64,000 nt of DNA. Origin: Flavobacterium sp. LC2016-01. Lineage in GTDB: Bacteria; Bacteroidota; Bacteroidia; Flavobacteriales; Flavobacteriaceae. Position numbers and translations under genes: made by a program. Every line of letters begins with the position of its first letter. The stretch's first letter is position 1. Location: contig NZ_WMIC01000009.1 of NCBI RefSeq assembly GCF_009711135.1, forward strand, positions 62,001 through 126,000, written 5' to 3'. Positions 36,034 to 44,939 of this stretch are shown piece after piece. Below the pieces are notes generated by a model, which saw only the letters and a list, made by a program, of their open reading frames with translations, had not been told where the DNA came from and did not search any database.

Positions 36034-38190
36034 ATGGCTAGAGATTTAAAATATACAAGAAATATTGGAATTGCTGCTCACATTGATGCTGGTAAAACAA
36101 CAACAACTGAGCGTATCCTTTTTTACACAGGTAAGTCACATAAAATTGGTGAGGTGCACGATGGTGCTGCAACAATGGACTGGATGGCACAAGAGCAAGA
36201 AAGAGGTATTACAATTACTTCGGCTGCTACAACTTGTGAGTGGAATTTTCCAACTGAGCAAGGTAAACTTTTGCCAGAATCATTACCATATCACTTTAAT
36301 ATTATTGATACCCCAGGTCACGTTGACTTTACTGTAGAGGTAAACCGTTCTTTACGTGTACTTGATGGATTAGTTTTCTTGTTTAGTGCTGTTGATGGTG
36401 TTGAGCCACAATCAGAAACTAACTGGAGACTTGCAGATCAATATAGAGTTCCTCGTATGGGATTCGTTAATAAAATGGACCGTCAAGGATCTAACTTTTT
36501 GGCAGTTTGTCAACAAGTTCGTGATATGTTGAAATCAAACGCTGTTGCGATCACTTTGCCAATTGGTGAAGAAAATGATTTCAAAGGTGTTGTAGATTTA
36601 GTAAAAAACCAAGCTATCATTTGGCATGATGCAACTCAAGGGGCAACTTTTGATATTGTTGAGATTCCTGCTGACATGGTTGCTGAAGTTAAAGAATACA
36701 GATCTATTCTTATTGAAGCAGTTGCTGATTACGATGAAAACTTATTAGAGAAATTCATGGAAGATGAAAACTCTATTACAGAAGAAGAAATCAACAATGC
36801 TTTAAGAGCTGCTACTATGGATATGGCTATCATCCCGATGATCGCTGGTTCTTCTTTCAAAAACAAAGGAGTTCAATTCATGTTAGATGCAGTTTGTAAA
36901 TATTTGCCTTCTCCAATGGATAAGGAAGGTATCTGGGGTATTGATCCTGATGATGCTGAATTATTAGAAGAAGATCAAACTAAAATCTTACGTAAACCAG
37001 ACGTAAAAGAGCCGTTCGCTGCTCTAGCATTTAAAATTGCTACTGACCCATTCGTTGGTCGTTTAGCTTTCTTCCGTGCTTACTCTGGACGTTTAGATGC
37101 TGGTTCTTACGTTTTGAACACTCGTTCAGGAAGTAAAGAAAGAATTTCTCGTATCTACCAAATGCACGCTAACAAACAAAATCCAATCGAATATATTGAG
37201 GCTGGAGATATTGGAGCTGCTGTTGGATTTAAAGATATCAAAACTGGAGATACATTGTGTGATGAAAAACACCCAATTATTCTTGAGTCAATGAAATTCC
37301 CTGCACCGGTAATTGGTATTGCAATTGAACCTAAAACTAAAGCTGACGTTGATAAAATGGGTATGGCTTTGGCTAAATTAGCTGAAGAAGATCCAACATT
37401 TACTGTTAGAACAGATGAGGCTTCAGGGCAAACAATTATCTCAGGTATGGGTGAGCTTCACTTAGATATCTTAGTAGATCGTATGAAACGTGAATTTAAA
37501 GTTGAAGTAAACCAAGGTGAGCCTCAAGTTGAATATAAAGAAGCGTTTACAAGATCTGCAACACACAGAGAGACTTACAAGAAACAATCAGGGGGTCGTG
37601 GTAAATTCGGTGATATCGTATTTACACTTGAGCCAGCTGACGAAGTTGACGGTAAAGTTCCTGTAGGATTACAGTTTATTAATGCGGTAAAAGGTGGTAA
37701 CGTTCCTAAAGAATATATTCCATCTGTAGAAAAAGGTTTCCGTGAAGCTATGAAAACTGGTCCTTTGGCTGGTTATCAAGTGGATAGTTTGAAAGTAACT
37801 TTGACAGACGGATCTTTCCACCCTGTCGATTCTGATGCTCTTTCTTTTGAATTAGCTGCTAGAATGGGTTATAGAGAAGTAGCGAAAGCTGCTGGAGCAA
37901 TTGTTCTTGAGCCAATCATGAAAATGGAAGTTATTACTCCTGAAGAAAACATGGGAGATATCGTAGGTGATATCAACCGTCGTAGAGGTCAGGTTAATGA
38001 CATGGGTGACAGAAATGGGGCTAAAACTATTAAAGCTGATGTGCCTTTATCAGAAATGTTTGGATATGTAACAACATTAAGAACATTATCTTCTGGTAGA
38101 GCAACTTCAACAATGGAGTTTTCTCACTATGCAGAAACGCCTGCTAACATTTCAGAAGCTGTAATTAAAAAAGCAAAAGGTAACGCTTAA
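36034..38190 (+). CDS. fusA: Elongation factor G
   Basis: EF-G drives GTP-dependent ribosomal translocation. The 718-residue protein has G1 AHIDAGKTTTTE (residues 15-26), the switch region ERGITITSAA, G3 DTPGHVDF, G4 NKMD, domain II, and the domain III-V part ending in a C-terminal YRE/THYAETP-like segment. It is the only fusA here. No tuf gene follows it, unlike the E. coli str operon; rpsJ comes next, 11 bp on. Confidence 0.98.
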   Translation: MARDLKYTRNIGIAAHIDAGKTTTTERILFYTGKSHKIGEVHDGAATMDWMAQEQERGITITSAATTCEWNFPTEQGKLLPESLPYHFNIIDTPGHVDFTVEVNRSLRVLDGLVFLFSAVDGVEPQSETNWRLADQYRVPRMGFVNKMDRQGSNFLAVCQQVRDMLKSNAVAITLPIGEENDFKGVVDLVKNQAIIWHDATQGATFDIVEIPADMVAEVKEYRSILIEAVADYDENLLEKFMEDENSITEEEINNALRAATMDMAIIPMIAGSSFKNKGVQFMLDAVCKYLPSPMDKEGIWGIDPDDAELLEEDQTKILRKPDVKEPFAALAFKIATDPFVGRLAFFRAYSGRLDAGSYVLNTRSGSKERISRIYQMHANKQNPIEYIEAGDIGAAVGFKDIKTGDTLCDEKHPIILESMKFPAPVIGIAIEPKTKADVDKMGMALAKLAEEDPTFTVRTDEASGQTIISGMGELHLDILVDRMKREFKVEVNQGEPQVEYKEAFTRSATHRETYKKQSGGRGKFGDIVFTLEPADEVDGKVPVGLQFINAVKGGNVPKEYIPSVEKGFREAMKTGPLAGYQVDSLKVTLTDGSFHPVDSDALSFELAARMGYREVAKAAGAIVLEPIMKMEVITPEENMGDIVGDINRRRGQVNDMGDRNGAKTIKADVPLSEMFGYVTTLRTLSSGRATSTMEFSHYAETPANISEAVIKKAKGNA

Positions 38191-38201
38191 TTCTTAAGAA
38201 A

Positions 38202-38507
38202 ATGAGTCAAAAAATCAGAATAAAACTAAAATCTTACGATCACATGTTGGTAGATAAATCTGCTGAAAAGATCGTAAAAACAGTAAAAACTACTGGAGCA
38301 GTTGTAACAGGACCAATTCCGTTGCCAACTCACAAAAAACTTTTCACTGTACTACGTTCTCCGCACGTTAACAAAAAAGCGAGAGAGCAATTTGAAGTAA
38401 TGTCATACAAGAGATTGATTGATATTTATTCATCTTCATCTAAAACTATTGATGCTTTAATGAAACTTGAATTGCCAAGTGGAGTAGAAGTAGAAATAAA
38501 AGTATAA
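38202..38507 (+). CDS. rpsJ: 30S ribosomal protein S10
   Basis: S10 (NusE) is a 30S protein and, in E. coli, part of transcription antitermination complexes. The 101-residue protein has IRIKLKSYDHMLVD, GPIPLPTHKKLFTVLRSPH and the C-terminal LPSGVEVEIKV. Here it ends the rpsL-rpsG-fusA unit and is separated from rplC by a terminator and a 403-bp gap, instead of heading the S10 operon. Confidence 0.98.
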   Translation: MSQKIRIKLKSYDHMLVDKSAEKIVKTVKTTGAVVTGPIPLPTHKKLFTVLRSPHVNKKAREQFEVMSYKRLIDIYSSSSKTIDALMKLELPSGVEVEIKV

Positions 38508-38532
38508 TTATTTTTATATTTTATAAAAAAAA

Positions 38533-38559
38533 GCGAGACAGTAATGTTTCGCTTTTTTT
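38533..38559 (+). terminator. Intrinsic terminator after rpsJ
   Basis: GCGAGAC (38533-38539) pairs with GTTTCGC (38546-38552), one G-U pair, with a 6-nt loop and seven Ts. Flanking A and T tracts extend the stem. Confidence 0.85.
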
Positions 38560-38809
38560 GTTATGACAGATTTTGTATCTAGTGATTTTTTGAAGTTTTT
38601 ATTTATTTGATTAAAGCTGTCAGTTTTGTAGAAAAGTCTTTTATTTAGGCTGTTGCCGATGTTTTTCTTGCAAATTATTATGTAATTGTTAAGAAAGAAT
38701 TGGTTGTGGGTTAAGGATTGAAAATTTAATTTTTTGAGTAAATAAAATTGTTCAATCGCTATGTTGGAGTCTTTGATTTTGATAATGAGCGATTTAATTT
38801 TTATAACCG

Positions 38810-38841
38810 TTTGGTATATTCAAAATTAATGTCTACTTTTG
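38810..38841 (+). promoter_or_regulatory. rplC promoter, Bacteroidota type
   Basis: TTTG (38810-38813), a 20-nt spacer and TACTTTTG (38834-38841) match the consensus. The 5' leader to rplC would be about 65 nt, long enough to fold. Confidence 0.8.
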
Positions 38842-38844
38842 CAC

Positions 38845-38884
38845 TCCCTGTTTGGAAATTTCTGTTATTTTCAAATTGAAGGGA
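38845..38884 (+). promoter_or_regulatory. Candidate folded leader of the rplC operon
   Basis: In the leader, CCCT near 38846 can pair with AGGG near 38881, and the interior TTTGgAAA can pair with TTTCAAA, giving an interrupted hairpin. This is a possible autoregulatory site (L4 has that role in E. coli), but the pairing is modest and unproven. Confidence 0.3.
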
Positions 38885-38910
38885 ATTTTAGTAATTAATA
38901 ATTAATATTT

Positions 38911-39528
38911 ATGTCTGGGTTAATTGGTAAAAAAATCGGCATGACTAGCATTTTTGATGAAAACGGGAAAAACATTCCTTGTACAGTAATCGAAGCTGGG
39001 CCGTGTGTTGTTACCCAAGTCAGAACCAAAGGTGTTGACGGGTACGAAGCGTTGCAACTTGGTTTCGATGACAAAAACGAGAAACATTCCACTAAAGCGG
39101 CTTTAGGTCACTTTAAAAAAGCTGGAACTGTTGCTAAGAAAAAAGTCGTTGAATTTCAAGATTTTGCAACTGAACAAAAATTAGGAGATCTTATTGATGT
39201 TTCTATTTTTGCTGAAGGAGAATTTGTAGATGTACAAGGTGTATCTAAAGGTAAAGGTTTTCAAGGGGTTGTTAAACGTCACGGGTTTGGTGGTGTTGGA
39301 CAAGCAACTCACGGTCAACATAACCGTTTAAGAGCGCCAGGTTCTGTAGGAGCTTCTTCATATCCATCTAGAGTATTCAAAGGAATGCGTATGGCTGGAA
39401 GAATGGGAGGAGACAATGTAAAAGTTCAAAACCTTAGAGTTTTAAAAGTAGTTGCTGAAAAGAACCTACTTGTTATTAAAGGATGCGTTCCTGGACATAA
39501 AAACTCTTATGTAATCATTCAGAAGTAA
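38911..39528 (+). CDS. rplC: 50S ribosomal protein L3
   Basis: L3 is an early 50S assembly protein near the peptidyl transferase centre. The 205-residue protein has LIGKKIGMTSIFDENG, GVSKGKGFQGVVKRHGFGG and the W-loop equivalent region GQHNRLRAPGSVGASSYPSRVFKGMRMAGRMGG. It is the first gene of the long S10-spc-alpha unit, and its stop overlaps the rplD start by one base. Confidence 0.99.
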   Translation: MSGLIGKKIGMTSIFDENGKNIPCTVIEAGPCVVTQVRTKGVDGYEALQLGFDDKNEKHSTKAALGHFKKAGTVAKKKVVEFQDFATEQKLGDLIDVSIFAEGEFVDVQGVSKGKGFQGVVKRHGFGGVGQATHGQHNRLRAPGSVGASSYPSRVFKGMRMAGRMGGDNVKVQNLRVLKVVAEKNLLVIKGCVPGHKNSYVIIQK

Positions 39529-40157
39529 TGGAAGTAAAAGTATTAGATTTCAACGGAAAAGATACTGGAAGAAAAGTTCAACTTTCTGATTCAGTATTCG
39601 CAATTGAGCCAAACAATCACGCTGTATACCTTGATGTTAAGCAATATCTTGCTAATCAAAGACAAGGAACTCACAAAGCTAAAGAAAGAGCTGAAGTGAC
39701 AGGAAGTACACGTAAGATTAAAAAACAAAAAGGAACAGGTACTGCTCGTGCGGGAAGTATCAAGAATCCATTGTTTAAAGGTGGTGGAACAGTTTTCGGA
39801 CCAAGACCAAGAAGTTATTCATTTAAATTGAATAAAGCTTTAAAAAGATTGGCAAGAAAATCAGCTTTCTCAATCAAAGCAAAAGAGTCGAATATCATCG
39901 TTCTTGAAGACTTTAATTTTGAAGCGCCAAACACTAAAAATTTCATTAACGTTTTGAAAGCTTTAGGGTTAGAAAATAAAAAATCTCTATTTGTGTTGGG
40001 AGAGTCAAATAAAAATGTATATTTGTCGTCACGCAATTTAAAGGCTTCTAATGTCGTAACTAGCTCAGAATTAAGCACTTACGCTATTTTAAACACTAAT
40101 AATTTAGTGCTTTTAGAAGGTTCTTTGGAGTTAATCGAAGAAAATTTAAGCAAATAA
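39528..40157 (+). CDS. rplD: 50S ribosomal protein L4
   Basis: L4 lines the peptide exit tunnel. The 209-residue protein has the tunnel-loop region GSTRKIKKQKGTGTARAGS, then GGGTVFGPRPRSYSFKLNK. Its start overlaps the rplC stop (TAATG), so translation is probably coupled. In E. coli L4 represses its own operon; whether that happens here is unknown. Confidence 0.99.
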   Translation: MEVKVLDFNGKDTGRKVQLSDSVFAIEPNNHAVYLDVKQYLANQRQGTHKAKERAEVTGSTRKIKKQKGTGTARAGSIKNPLFKGGGTVFGPRPRSYSFKLNKALKRLARKSAFSIKAKESNIIVLEDFNFEAPNTKNFINVLKALGLENKKSLFVLGESNKNVYLSSRNLKASNVVTSSELSTYAILNTNNLVLLEGSLELIEENLSK

Positions 40158-40164
40158 TAGGAGT

Positions 40165-40455
40165 ATGAGCATCATAATTAGACCTATAGTAACAGAAAAA
40201 GTAACCAAAGAAAGTGAAGTTTTAAACCGCTTCGGATTCGTTGTTGACAAAAAAGCAAACAAAGTTCAAATTAAGAAAGCTGTTGAAGCTGCTTATGGAG
40301 TAACTATCGTTTCAGTTAACACGATGAACGTGAGACCGGATAGAACTACAAAATACACTAAAAGTGGTTTAATCAGTGGAAAGACAAATGCAATTAAAAA
40401 AGCGATTGTTCAAGTACAAGAAGGAGAAACAATTGATTTTTACAACAATATCTAA
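40165..40455 (+). CDS. rplW: 50S ribosomal protein L23
   Basis: L23 sits at the tunnel exit and docks trigger factor and SRP. The 96-residue protein begins MSIIIRPIVTEKVTKESE and has FVVDKKANKVQIKKAVEAAYGV and NTMNVRPDRTTKY. It follows rplD by 7 bp. Confidence 0.98.
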   Translation: MSIIIRPIVTEKVTKESEVLNRFGFVVDKKANKVQIKKAVEAAYGVTIVSVNTMNVRPDRTTKYTKSGLISGKTNAIKKAIVQVQEGETIDFYNNI

Positions 40456-40464
40456 GATAGAAAA

Positions 40465-41289
40465 ATGTCAGTAAGAAAATTAAAACCTATTACCCCAGGT
40501 CAGCGATTTAGAGTTGTGAATGGTTATGACGCCATTACAACTGATAAGCCGGAACGCTCTTTGATAGCGCCGATAAAAAACTCTGGAGGTAGAAATAGTC
40601 AAGGAAAGATGACCATGCGTTATACGGGTGGTGGTCACAAGCAGAGATATCGTATTATTGATTTCAAAAGAACTAAAGACGGAATTCCGGCTACTGTGAA
40701 ATCAATCGAATACGATCCAAATCGTACTGCATTTATCGCTTTATTAGCTTATGCTGATGGAGAGAAAACTTATGTTATTGCTCAAAACGGATTGAAAGTT
40801 GGTCAGAAATTAGTTTCTGGTCCAGAATCTCAACCTGAAATTGGTAATACATTACCTTTAAGCAGAATTCCTCTTGGAACTGTTATATCTTGTATTGAGT
40901 TACGTCCAGGACAAGGAGCTGTTATTGCTCGTTCAGCTGGAACTTTTGCTCAGTTAATGGCAAGAGACGGGAAATATGCAACAATTAAAATGCCATCTGG
41001 TGAGACAAGATTGATCTTGTTAACTTGTTCGGCTACAATTGGAGCTGTTTCTAATTCTGACCACCAATTAGTTGTATCTGGAAAAGCAGGTAGAACAAGA
41101 TGGTTAGGAAGAAGACCTAGAACTAGACCAGTAGCGATGAACCCAGTTGATCACCCTATGGGAGGTGGTGAAGGACGTTCTTCTGGAGGGCACCCACGTT
41201 CAAGAAACGGATTGCCAGCTAAAGGTTACAGAACTCGTTCTAAGAAAAACCCGAGTAACAAGTATATCGTAGAACGTAGAAAGAAATAA
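40465..41289 (+). CDS. rplB: 50S ribosomal protein L2
   Basis: L2 is needed for subunit association and peptidyl transfer. The 274-residue protein has LKPITPGQRFRVV, GRNSQGKMTMRYTGGGHKQRYR, the HPMGGGEGRSSGGHPRS loop bearing the critical histidine, and a basic C-terminus. It starts 9 bp after rplW. Confidence 0.99.
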   Translation: MSVRKLKPITPGQRFRVVNGYDAITTDKPERSLIAPIKNSGGRNSQGKMTMRYTGGGHKQRYRIIDFKRTKDGIPATVKSIEYDPNRTAFIALLAYADGEKTYVIAQNGLKVGQKLVSGPESQPEIGNTLPLSRIPLGTVISCIELRPGQGAVIARSAGTFAQLMARDGKYATIKMPSGETRLILLTCSATIGAVSNSDHQLVVSGKAGRTRWLGRRPRTRPVAMNPVDHPMGGGEGRSSGGHPRSRNGLPAKGYRTRSKKNPSNKYIVERRKK

Positions 41290-41295
41290 TAAGAT

Positions 41296-41574
41296 ATGGC
41301 ACGTTCATTAAAAAAAGGACCTTTCGTTCATTATAAATTAGACAAGAAAGTTCAAGAAAACATAGAAAGTGGAAAAAATGGAGTAGTAAAGACTTGGTCT
41401 AGAGCTTCAATGATTACTCCAGACTTTGTTGGACAAACTATCGCAGTTCATAACGGTCGTCAATTTGTACCAGTTTACGTAACAGAAAACATGGTAGGTC
41501 ACAAATTAGGAGAGTTTTCACCAACTAGATCTTTTAGAGGTCATGCTGGAGCAAAAAATAAAGGTAAAAAATAA
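41296..41574 (+). CDS. rpsS: 30S ribosomal protein S19
   Basis: S19 binds the 30S head with S13. The 92-residue protein has MARSLKKGPFVHYKLDKKV, TWSRASMITPDFVGQTIAVHNG and GHKLGEFSPTRSFRGHAGAK. It is complete and lies 6 bp from both neighbours. Confidence 0.98.
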   Translation: MARSLKKGPFVHYKLDKKVQENIESGKNGVVKTWSRASMITPDFVGQTIAVHNGRQFVPVYVTENMVGHKLGEFSPTRSFRGHAGAKNKGKK

Positions 41575-41580
41575 GAAGCA

Positions 41581-41994
41581 ATGGGAGTTCGTAAAAGAGA
41601 AACAGCAGATGCGAGAAAAGAGGCTAATAAGTCTATTGCTTTCGCAAAATTGAATAACTGCCCTACTTCACCTAGAAAAATGCGCTTAGTAGCGGACTTG
41701 GTAAGAGGTCAGAAGGTAGAAAGAGCACTTAACATTTTAAGATTCAGTTCTAAAGAAGCTTCAAGAAAATTAGAAAAACTATTATTATCTGCAATCAACA
41801 ACTGGGAGCAAAAAAATAGTGAAGGTAATTTAGAAGAAGCTGGTTTATTTGTTAAAGAGATCAGAGTAGATGGTGGAATGATGTTAAAAAGACTTCGTCC
41901 AGCTCCACAAGGTCGTGCACACAGAATCAGAAAACGTTCTAACCACGTAACAATCGTGCTTGGAGCTATCAATAACACACAAAGCAATTCTTAA
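41581..41994 (+). CDS. rplV: 50S ribosomal protein L22
   Basis: L22 contacts all 23S domains and lines the exit tunnel. The 137-residue protein has NNCPTSPRKMRLVADLVRGQ, the extended-loop region GGMMLKRLRPAPQGRAHRIRKRSNH, and a short C-terminal tail. Start ATG directly follows rpsS by 6 bp. Confidence 0.98.
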   Translation: MGVRKRETADARKEANKSIAFAKLNNCPTSPRKMRLVADLVRGQKVERALNILRFSSKEASRKLEKLLLSAINNWEQKNSEGNLEEAGLFVKEIRVDGGMMLKRLRPAPQGRAHRIRKRSNHVTIVLGAINNTQSNS

Positions 41995-41999
41995 GCAGC

Positions 42000-42758
42000 A
42001 TGGGACAAAAGACAAATCCAATTGGAAATAGACTTGGTATCATCAGAGGGTGGGACTCAAACTGGTATGGTGGAAATGATTACGGTGATAAATTAGCCGA
42101 AGATCACAAAATCAGAAAGTATATCCACGCTCGTTTATCAAAAGCTAGTGTATCAAAAGTAATCATCGAGAGAACTTTGAAACTTGTAACCGTTACTATC
42201 ACTACTGCTAGACCTGGTATCATTATCGGAAAAGGTGGACAAGAGGTAGACAAGTTAAAAGAAGAACTTAAGAAAGTTACTGACAAAGAGGTTCAAATTA
42301 ACATCTTTGAAATTAAAAGACCTGAGTTAGATGCTTATCTTGTGGCGACAAGCATCGCTCGTCAAATCGAAAGCCGTATTTCTTACAGACGTGCAATCAA
42401 AATGGCTATTGCTGCTTCTATGCGTATGAACGCTGAAGGTATCAAAGTTTTGATTTCTGGTCGTTTGAATGGTGCTGAGATGGCGCGTTCAGAAGGTTTC
42501 AAAGAAGGTAGAATTCCTCTATCAACTTTCAGAGCTGACATTGATTATGCTTTGGCTGAAGCTCACACTACTTATGGTAGAATGGGTATCAAAGTATGGA
42601 TCATGAAAGGTGAAGTTTACGGTAAGAGAGAACTTTCTCCACTTGCTGGAATGGACAAAAAACAATCTGGTACAGGTGGTGGTAAAGGTGGAGATGCTCC
42701 TAGAGGCAAATCTAACTTTAACAAAGGTGGAAAACCAGACGCTCGTAAAAGAAAGTAA
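42000..42758 (+). CDS. rpsC: 30S ribosomal protein S3
   Basis: S3 forms part of the mRNA entry channel. The 252-residue protein begins MGQKTNPIGNRLGIIRGWDS and has the KH motif GIIIGKGGQEVDKL and FKEGRIPLSTFRADIDY. Its glycine/lysine-rich C-terminal tail (about residues 220-252) is longer than in E. coli. Confidence 0.98.
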   Translation: MGQKTNPIGNRLGIIRGWDSNWYGGNDYGDKLAEDHKIRKYIHARLSKASVSKVIIERTLKLVTVTITTARPGIIIGKGGQEVDKLKEELKKVTDKEVQINIFEIKRPELDAYLVATSIARQIESRISYRRAIKMAIAASMRMNAEGIKVLISGRLNGAEMARSEGFKEGRIPLSTFRADIDYALAEAHTTYGRMGIKVWIMKGEVYGKRELSPLAGMDKKQSGTGGGKGGDAPRGKSNFNKGGKPDARKRK

Positions 42759-42777
42759 ATTTTTAAACTAAAGAAAA

Positions 42778-43203
42778 ATGTTACAGCCTAAAAGAACAAA
42801 ATACCGTAAGGTACAAAAAGGTAAAATGAAAGGTAACTCTCAAAGAGGGCATGAACTTTCTAATGGAATGTTTGGTATTAAATCTGTACATGAAGATGGA
42901 ATGTTCTTAACTTCTCGTCAAATCGAAGCTGCGCGTATCGCTGCAACTCGTTACATGAAGAGAGAAGGACAATTATGGATTAAAATATTTCCAGACAAAC
43001 CTATTACTAAGAAACCTCTTGAAGTACGTATGGGTAAAGGTAAAGGAGCAGTTGAGTATTGGGCTGCTGTTGTTAAACCAGGAAGAATTATGTTTGAAGT
43101 TGGAGGAGTTCCGTTATCAGTTGCAAAAGAGGCTTTACGTCTTGCGGCTCAGAAACTTCCAGTAAAAACTAAATTCGTCGTTGCTAGAGATTTCGAAGCA
43201 TAA
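42778..43203 (+). CDS. rplP: 50S ribosomal protein L16
   Basis: L16 helps order the A-site region of the 50S. The 141-residue protein begins MLQPKRTKYRKVQKGKMKG and has FPDKPITKKPLEVRMGKGKG and a final LAAQKLPVKTKFV. Complete; 19 bp after rpsC. Confidence 0.98.
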   Translation: MLQPKRTKYRKVQKGKMKGNSQRGHELSNGMFGIKSVHEDGMFLTSRQIEAARIAATRYMKREGQLWIKIFPDKPITKKPLEVRMGKGKGAVEYWAAVVKPGRIMFEVGGVPLSVAKEALRLAAQKLPVKTKFVVARDFEA

Positions 43204-43215
43204 TTTATATTTATT

Positions 43216-43407
43216 ATGAAACAATCAGAAATAAAAGATCTTTCTGCAGCGGAGTTGCAAGAAAAGCTTAGTCAAACTAAGAAAGTATATGCTGACCTAA
43301 AAATGGCTCACGCTATTTCTCCAATTGCTAACCCACTTCAAATTAGAAGCGTTAGAAGAACAGTTGCAAGATTGGCTACAGAGTTAACTAAAAGAGAGTT
43401 ACAATAA
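43216..43407 (+). CDS. rpmC: 50S ribosomal protein L29
   Basis: L29 is a small helical protein at the tunnel exit beside L23. The 63-residue protein has the typical SEIKDLSAAELQEKL start and NPLQIRSVRRTVARLATEL. It lies between rplP and rpsQ, the expected order. Confidence 0.96.
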   Translation: MKQSEIKDLSAAELQEKLSQTKKVYADLKMAHAISPIANPLQIRSVRRTVARLATELTKRELQ

Positions 43408-43424
43408 TTGTATTCTGCTGAAAG

Positions 43425-43685
43425 ATGGAAGAAAAAAGAAATTTAAGAAAAGAAAGAATAGGTGTTGTTACTTCAAATAAAATGGATAAGTCTATTGTTA
43501 TTGCTGAAGTAAGAAAAGTAAAACACCCGTTATACGGTAAGTTCGTGTTGAAAACAAAGAAATATGTTGCACACGACGAAACAAACGACTGTAACATTGG
43601 AGATACTGTAAGAATTAGCGAAACGCGTCCTTTAAGTAAAACAAAATGTTGGAGATTAGTTGAAATCTTAGAAAGAGCTAAATAA
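43425..43685 (+). CDS. rpsQ: 30S ribosomal protein S17
   Basis: S17 is an OB-fold protein binding 16S helices 7 and 11. The 86-residue protein has LRKERIGVVTSNKMDKSIV, HPLYGKFVLKTKKYVAHDE and the DTVRISETRPLSKTKCWR signature. Confidence 0.98.
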   Translation: MEEKRNLRKERIGVVTSNKMDKSIVIAEVRKVKHPLYGKFVLKTKKYVAHDETNDCNIGDTVRISETRPLSKTKCWRLVEILERAK

Positions 43686-43687
43686 TT

Positions 43688-44056
43688 ATGGTACAACAGG
43701 AATCAAGACTAAAAGTAGCAGATAACACGGGAGCTAAGGAAGTTTTAACTATCCGTGTTTTAGGAGGTACCAAAAGAAGGTATGCCTCTGTTGGTGACAA
43801 GATTGTAGTATCTATTAAAGATGCAACTCCAAACGGTAACGTGAAAAAAGGAGCTGTTTCAACTGCAGTTGTTGTGCGTACCAAAAAAGAAGTGAGAAGA
43901 GCTGATGGTTCTTATATCCGTTTCGATGACAATGCATGTGTTCTTTTGAACGCTGCAGGGGAAATGAGAGGAACTCGTGTTTTTGGTCCGGTAGCAAGAG
44001 AACTTCGTGAAAAACAATTCATGAAAATTGTATCATTAGCACCAGAAGTGCTTTAA
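43688..44056 (+). CDS. rplN: 50S ribosomal protein L14
   Basis: L14 forms an intersubunit bridge. The 122-residue protein begins MVQQESRLKVADNTGAKEVL and ends with RGTRVFGPVARELREKQFMK and IVSLAPEVL. It follows rpsQ by 2 bp. Confidence 0.99.
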   Translation: MVQQESRLKVADNTGAKEVLTIRVLGGTKRRYASVGDKIVVSIKDATPNGNVKKGAVSTAVVVRTKKEVRRADGSYIRFDDNACVLLNAAGEMRGTRVFGPVARELREKQFMKIVSLAPEVL

Positions 44057-44067
44057 TTCGTTTTAAG

Positions 44068-44382
44068 ATGATAAAGCTAAAAATAAAATCAGGAGATATC
44101 GTAAGAGTTATTGCTGGAGACCATAAAGGTGCTGAAGGTAAAGTCTTACGTGTTTACCGTGAGAAAAATAAAGCGATAGTTGAAGGTGTAAACATGGTTT
44201 CAAAACATACAAAACCAAGTGCTAAAAACCCTCAAGGTGGTATCGTTAAGAAAGAAGCTTCTATTCAAATTTCTAACATTTCTCTAATTGATCCTAAAAC
44301 TAAGGAAACAACTAGAGTTGGTATTAGAGTAGAAGGAGATAAGAAAGTAAGATTTTCAAAAAAATCTAATCAAGTACTATAG
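44068..44382 (+). CDS. rplX: 50S ribosomal protein L24
   Basis: L24 initiates 50S assembly. The 104-residue protein has the KOW motif region KSGDIVRVIAGDHKGAEGKV and later AKNPQGGIVKKEASIQISN. Complete; it ends 2 bp before rplE. Confidence 0.98.
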   Translation: MIKLKIKSGDIVRVIAGDHKGAEGKVLRVYREKNKAIVEGVNMVSKHTKPSAKNPQGGIVKKEASIQISNISLIDPKTKETTRVGIRVEGDKKVRFSKKSNQVL

Positions 44383-44384
44383 TA

Positions 44385-44936
44385 ATGGCATATACACCTA
44401 GACTAAAAGAAGAATATAAGAGTAGAGTAATCTCTGCTCTTAAAGAAGAGTTCGGATATACAAACGTAATGCAAGTTCCAAAACTTGAAAAAATCGTTTT
44501 GAGCCGTGGAGTTGGTGCAGCTGTATCTGATAAAAAACTTATTGACTATGCTGTTGATGAGTTAACAAAGATCACTGGACAAAAAGCAGTATCTACAATT
44601 TCAAAGAAAGACGTTGCGTCTTTTAAATTGAGAAAGGGAATGCCTATTGGAGCAAAAGTTACTTTACGTGGTGAAAGAATGTATGAGTTTTTAGATAGAC
44701 TTATTACTTCTGCTTTACCGCGCGTTAGAGATTTCAGTGGTATCAAAGCTACTGGTTTCGACGGAAGAGGTAATTACAATCTTGGAGTTTTGGAGCAAAT
44801 CATTTTCCCAGAAATTGATATTGACAAAGTAAACAAAATCTCAGGAATGGATATTACATTTGTTACTACTGCAAAAACAGACAAGGAAGCAAAGTCATTA
44901 TTGGCTGAATTAGGATTACCTTTTAAAAAGAATTAA
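44385..44936 (+). CDS. rplE: 50S ribosomal protein L5
   Basis: L5 binds 5S rRNA. The 183-residue protein has NVMQVPKLEKIVLSRGVG, GQKAVSTISKKDVASFKLRK, the GFDGRGNYNLGVLEQIIFPE signature and a final LLAELGLPFKKN. It lies 2 bp after rplX and 3 bp before rpsN. Confidence 0.99.
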   Translation: MAYTPRLKEEYKSRVISALKEEFGYTNVMQVPKLEKIVLSRGVGAAVSDKKLIDYAVDELTKITGQKAVSTISKKDVASFKLRKGMPIGAKVTLRGERMYEFLDRLITSALPRVRDFSGIKATGFDGRGNYNLGVLEQIIFPEIDIDKVNKISGMDITFVTTAKTDKEAKSLLAELGLPFKKN

Positions 44937-44939
44937 GAC

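Larger units (their letters stand above)
38508..38910 (+). other. 403-bp gap between rpsJ and rplC
   Basis: The gap holds a terminator (38533-38559), about 250 bp of AT-rich sequence (38560-38809) in which I see no gene or clear structure, a promoter (38810-38841), and a possible structured leader (38845-38884) before rplC. It splits the ribosomal cluster into two transcription units. Confidence 0.7.
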
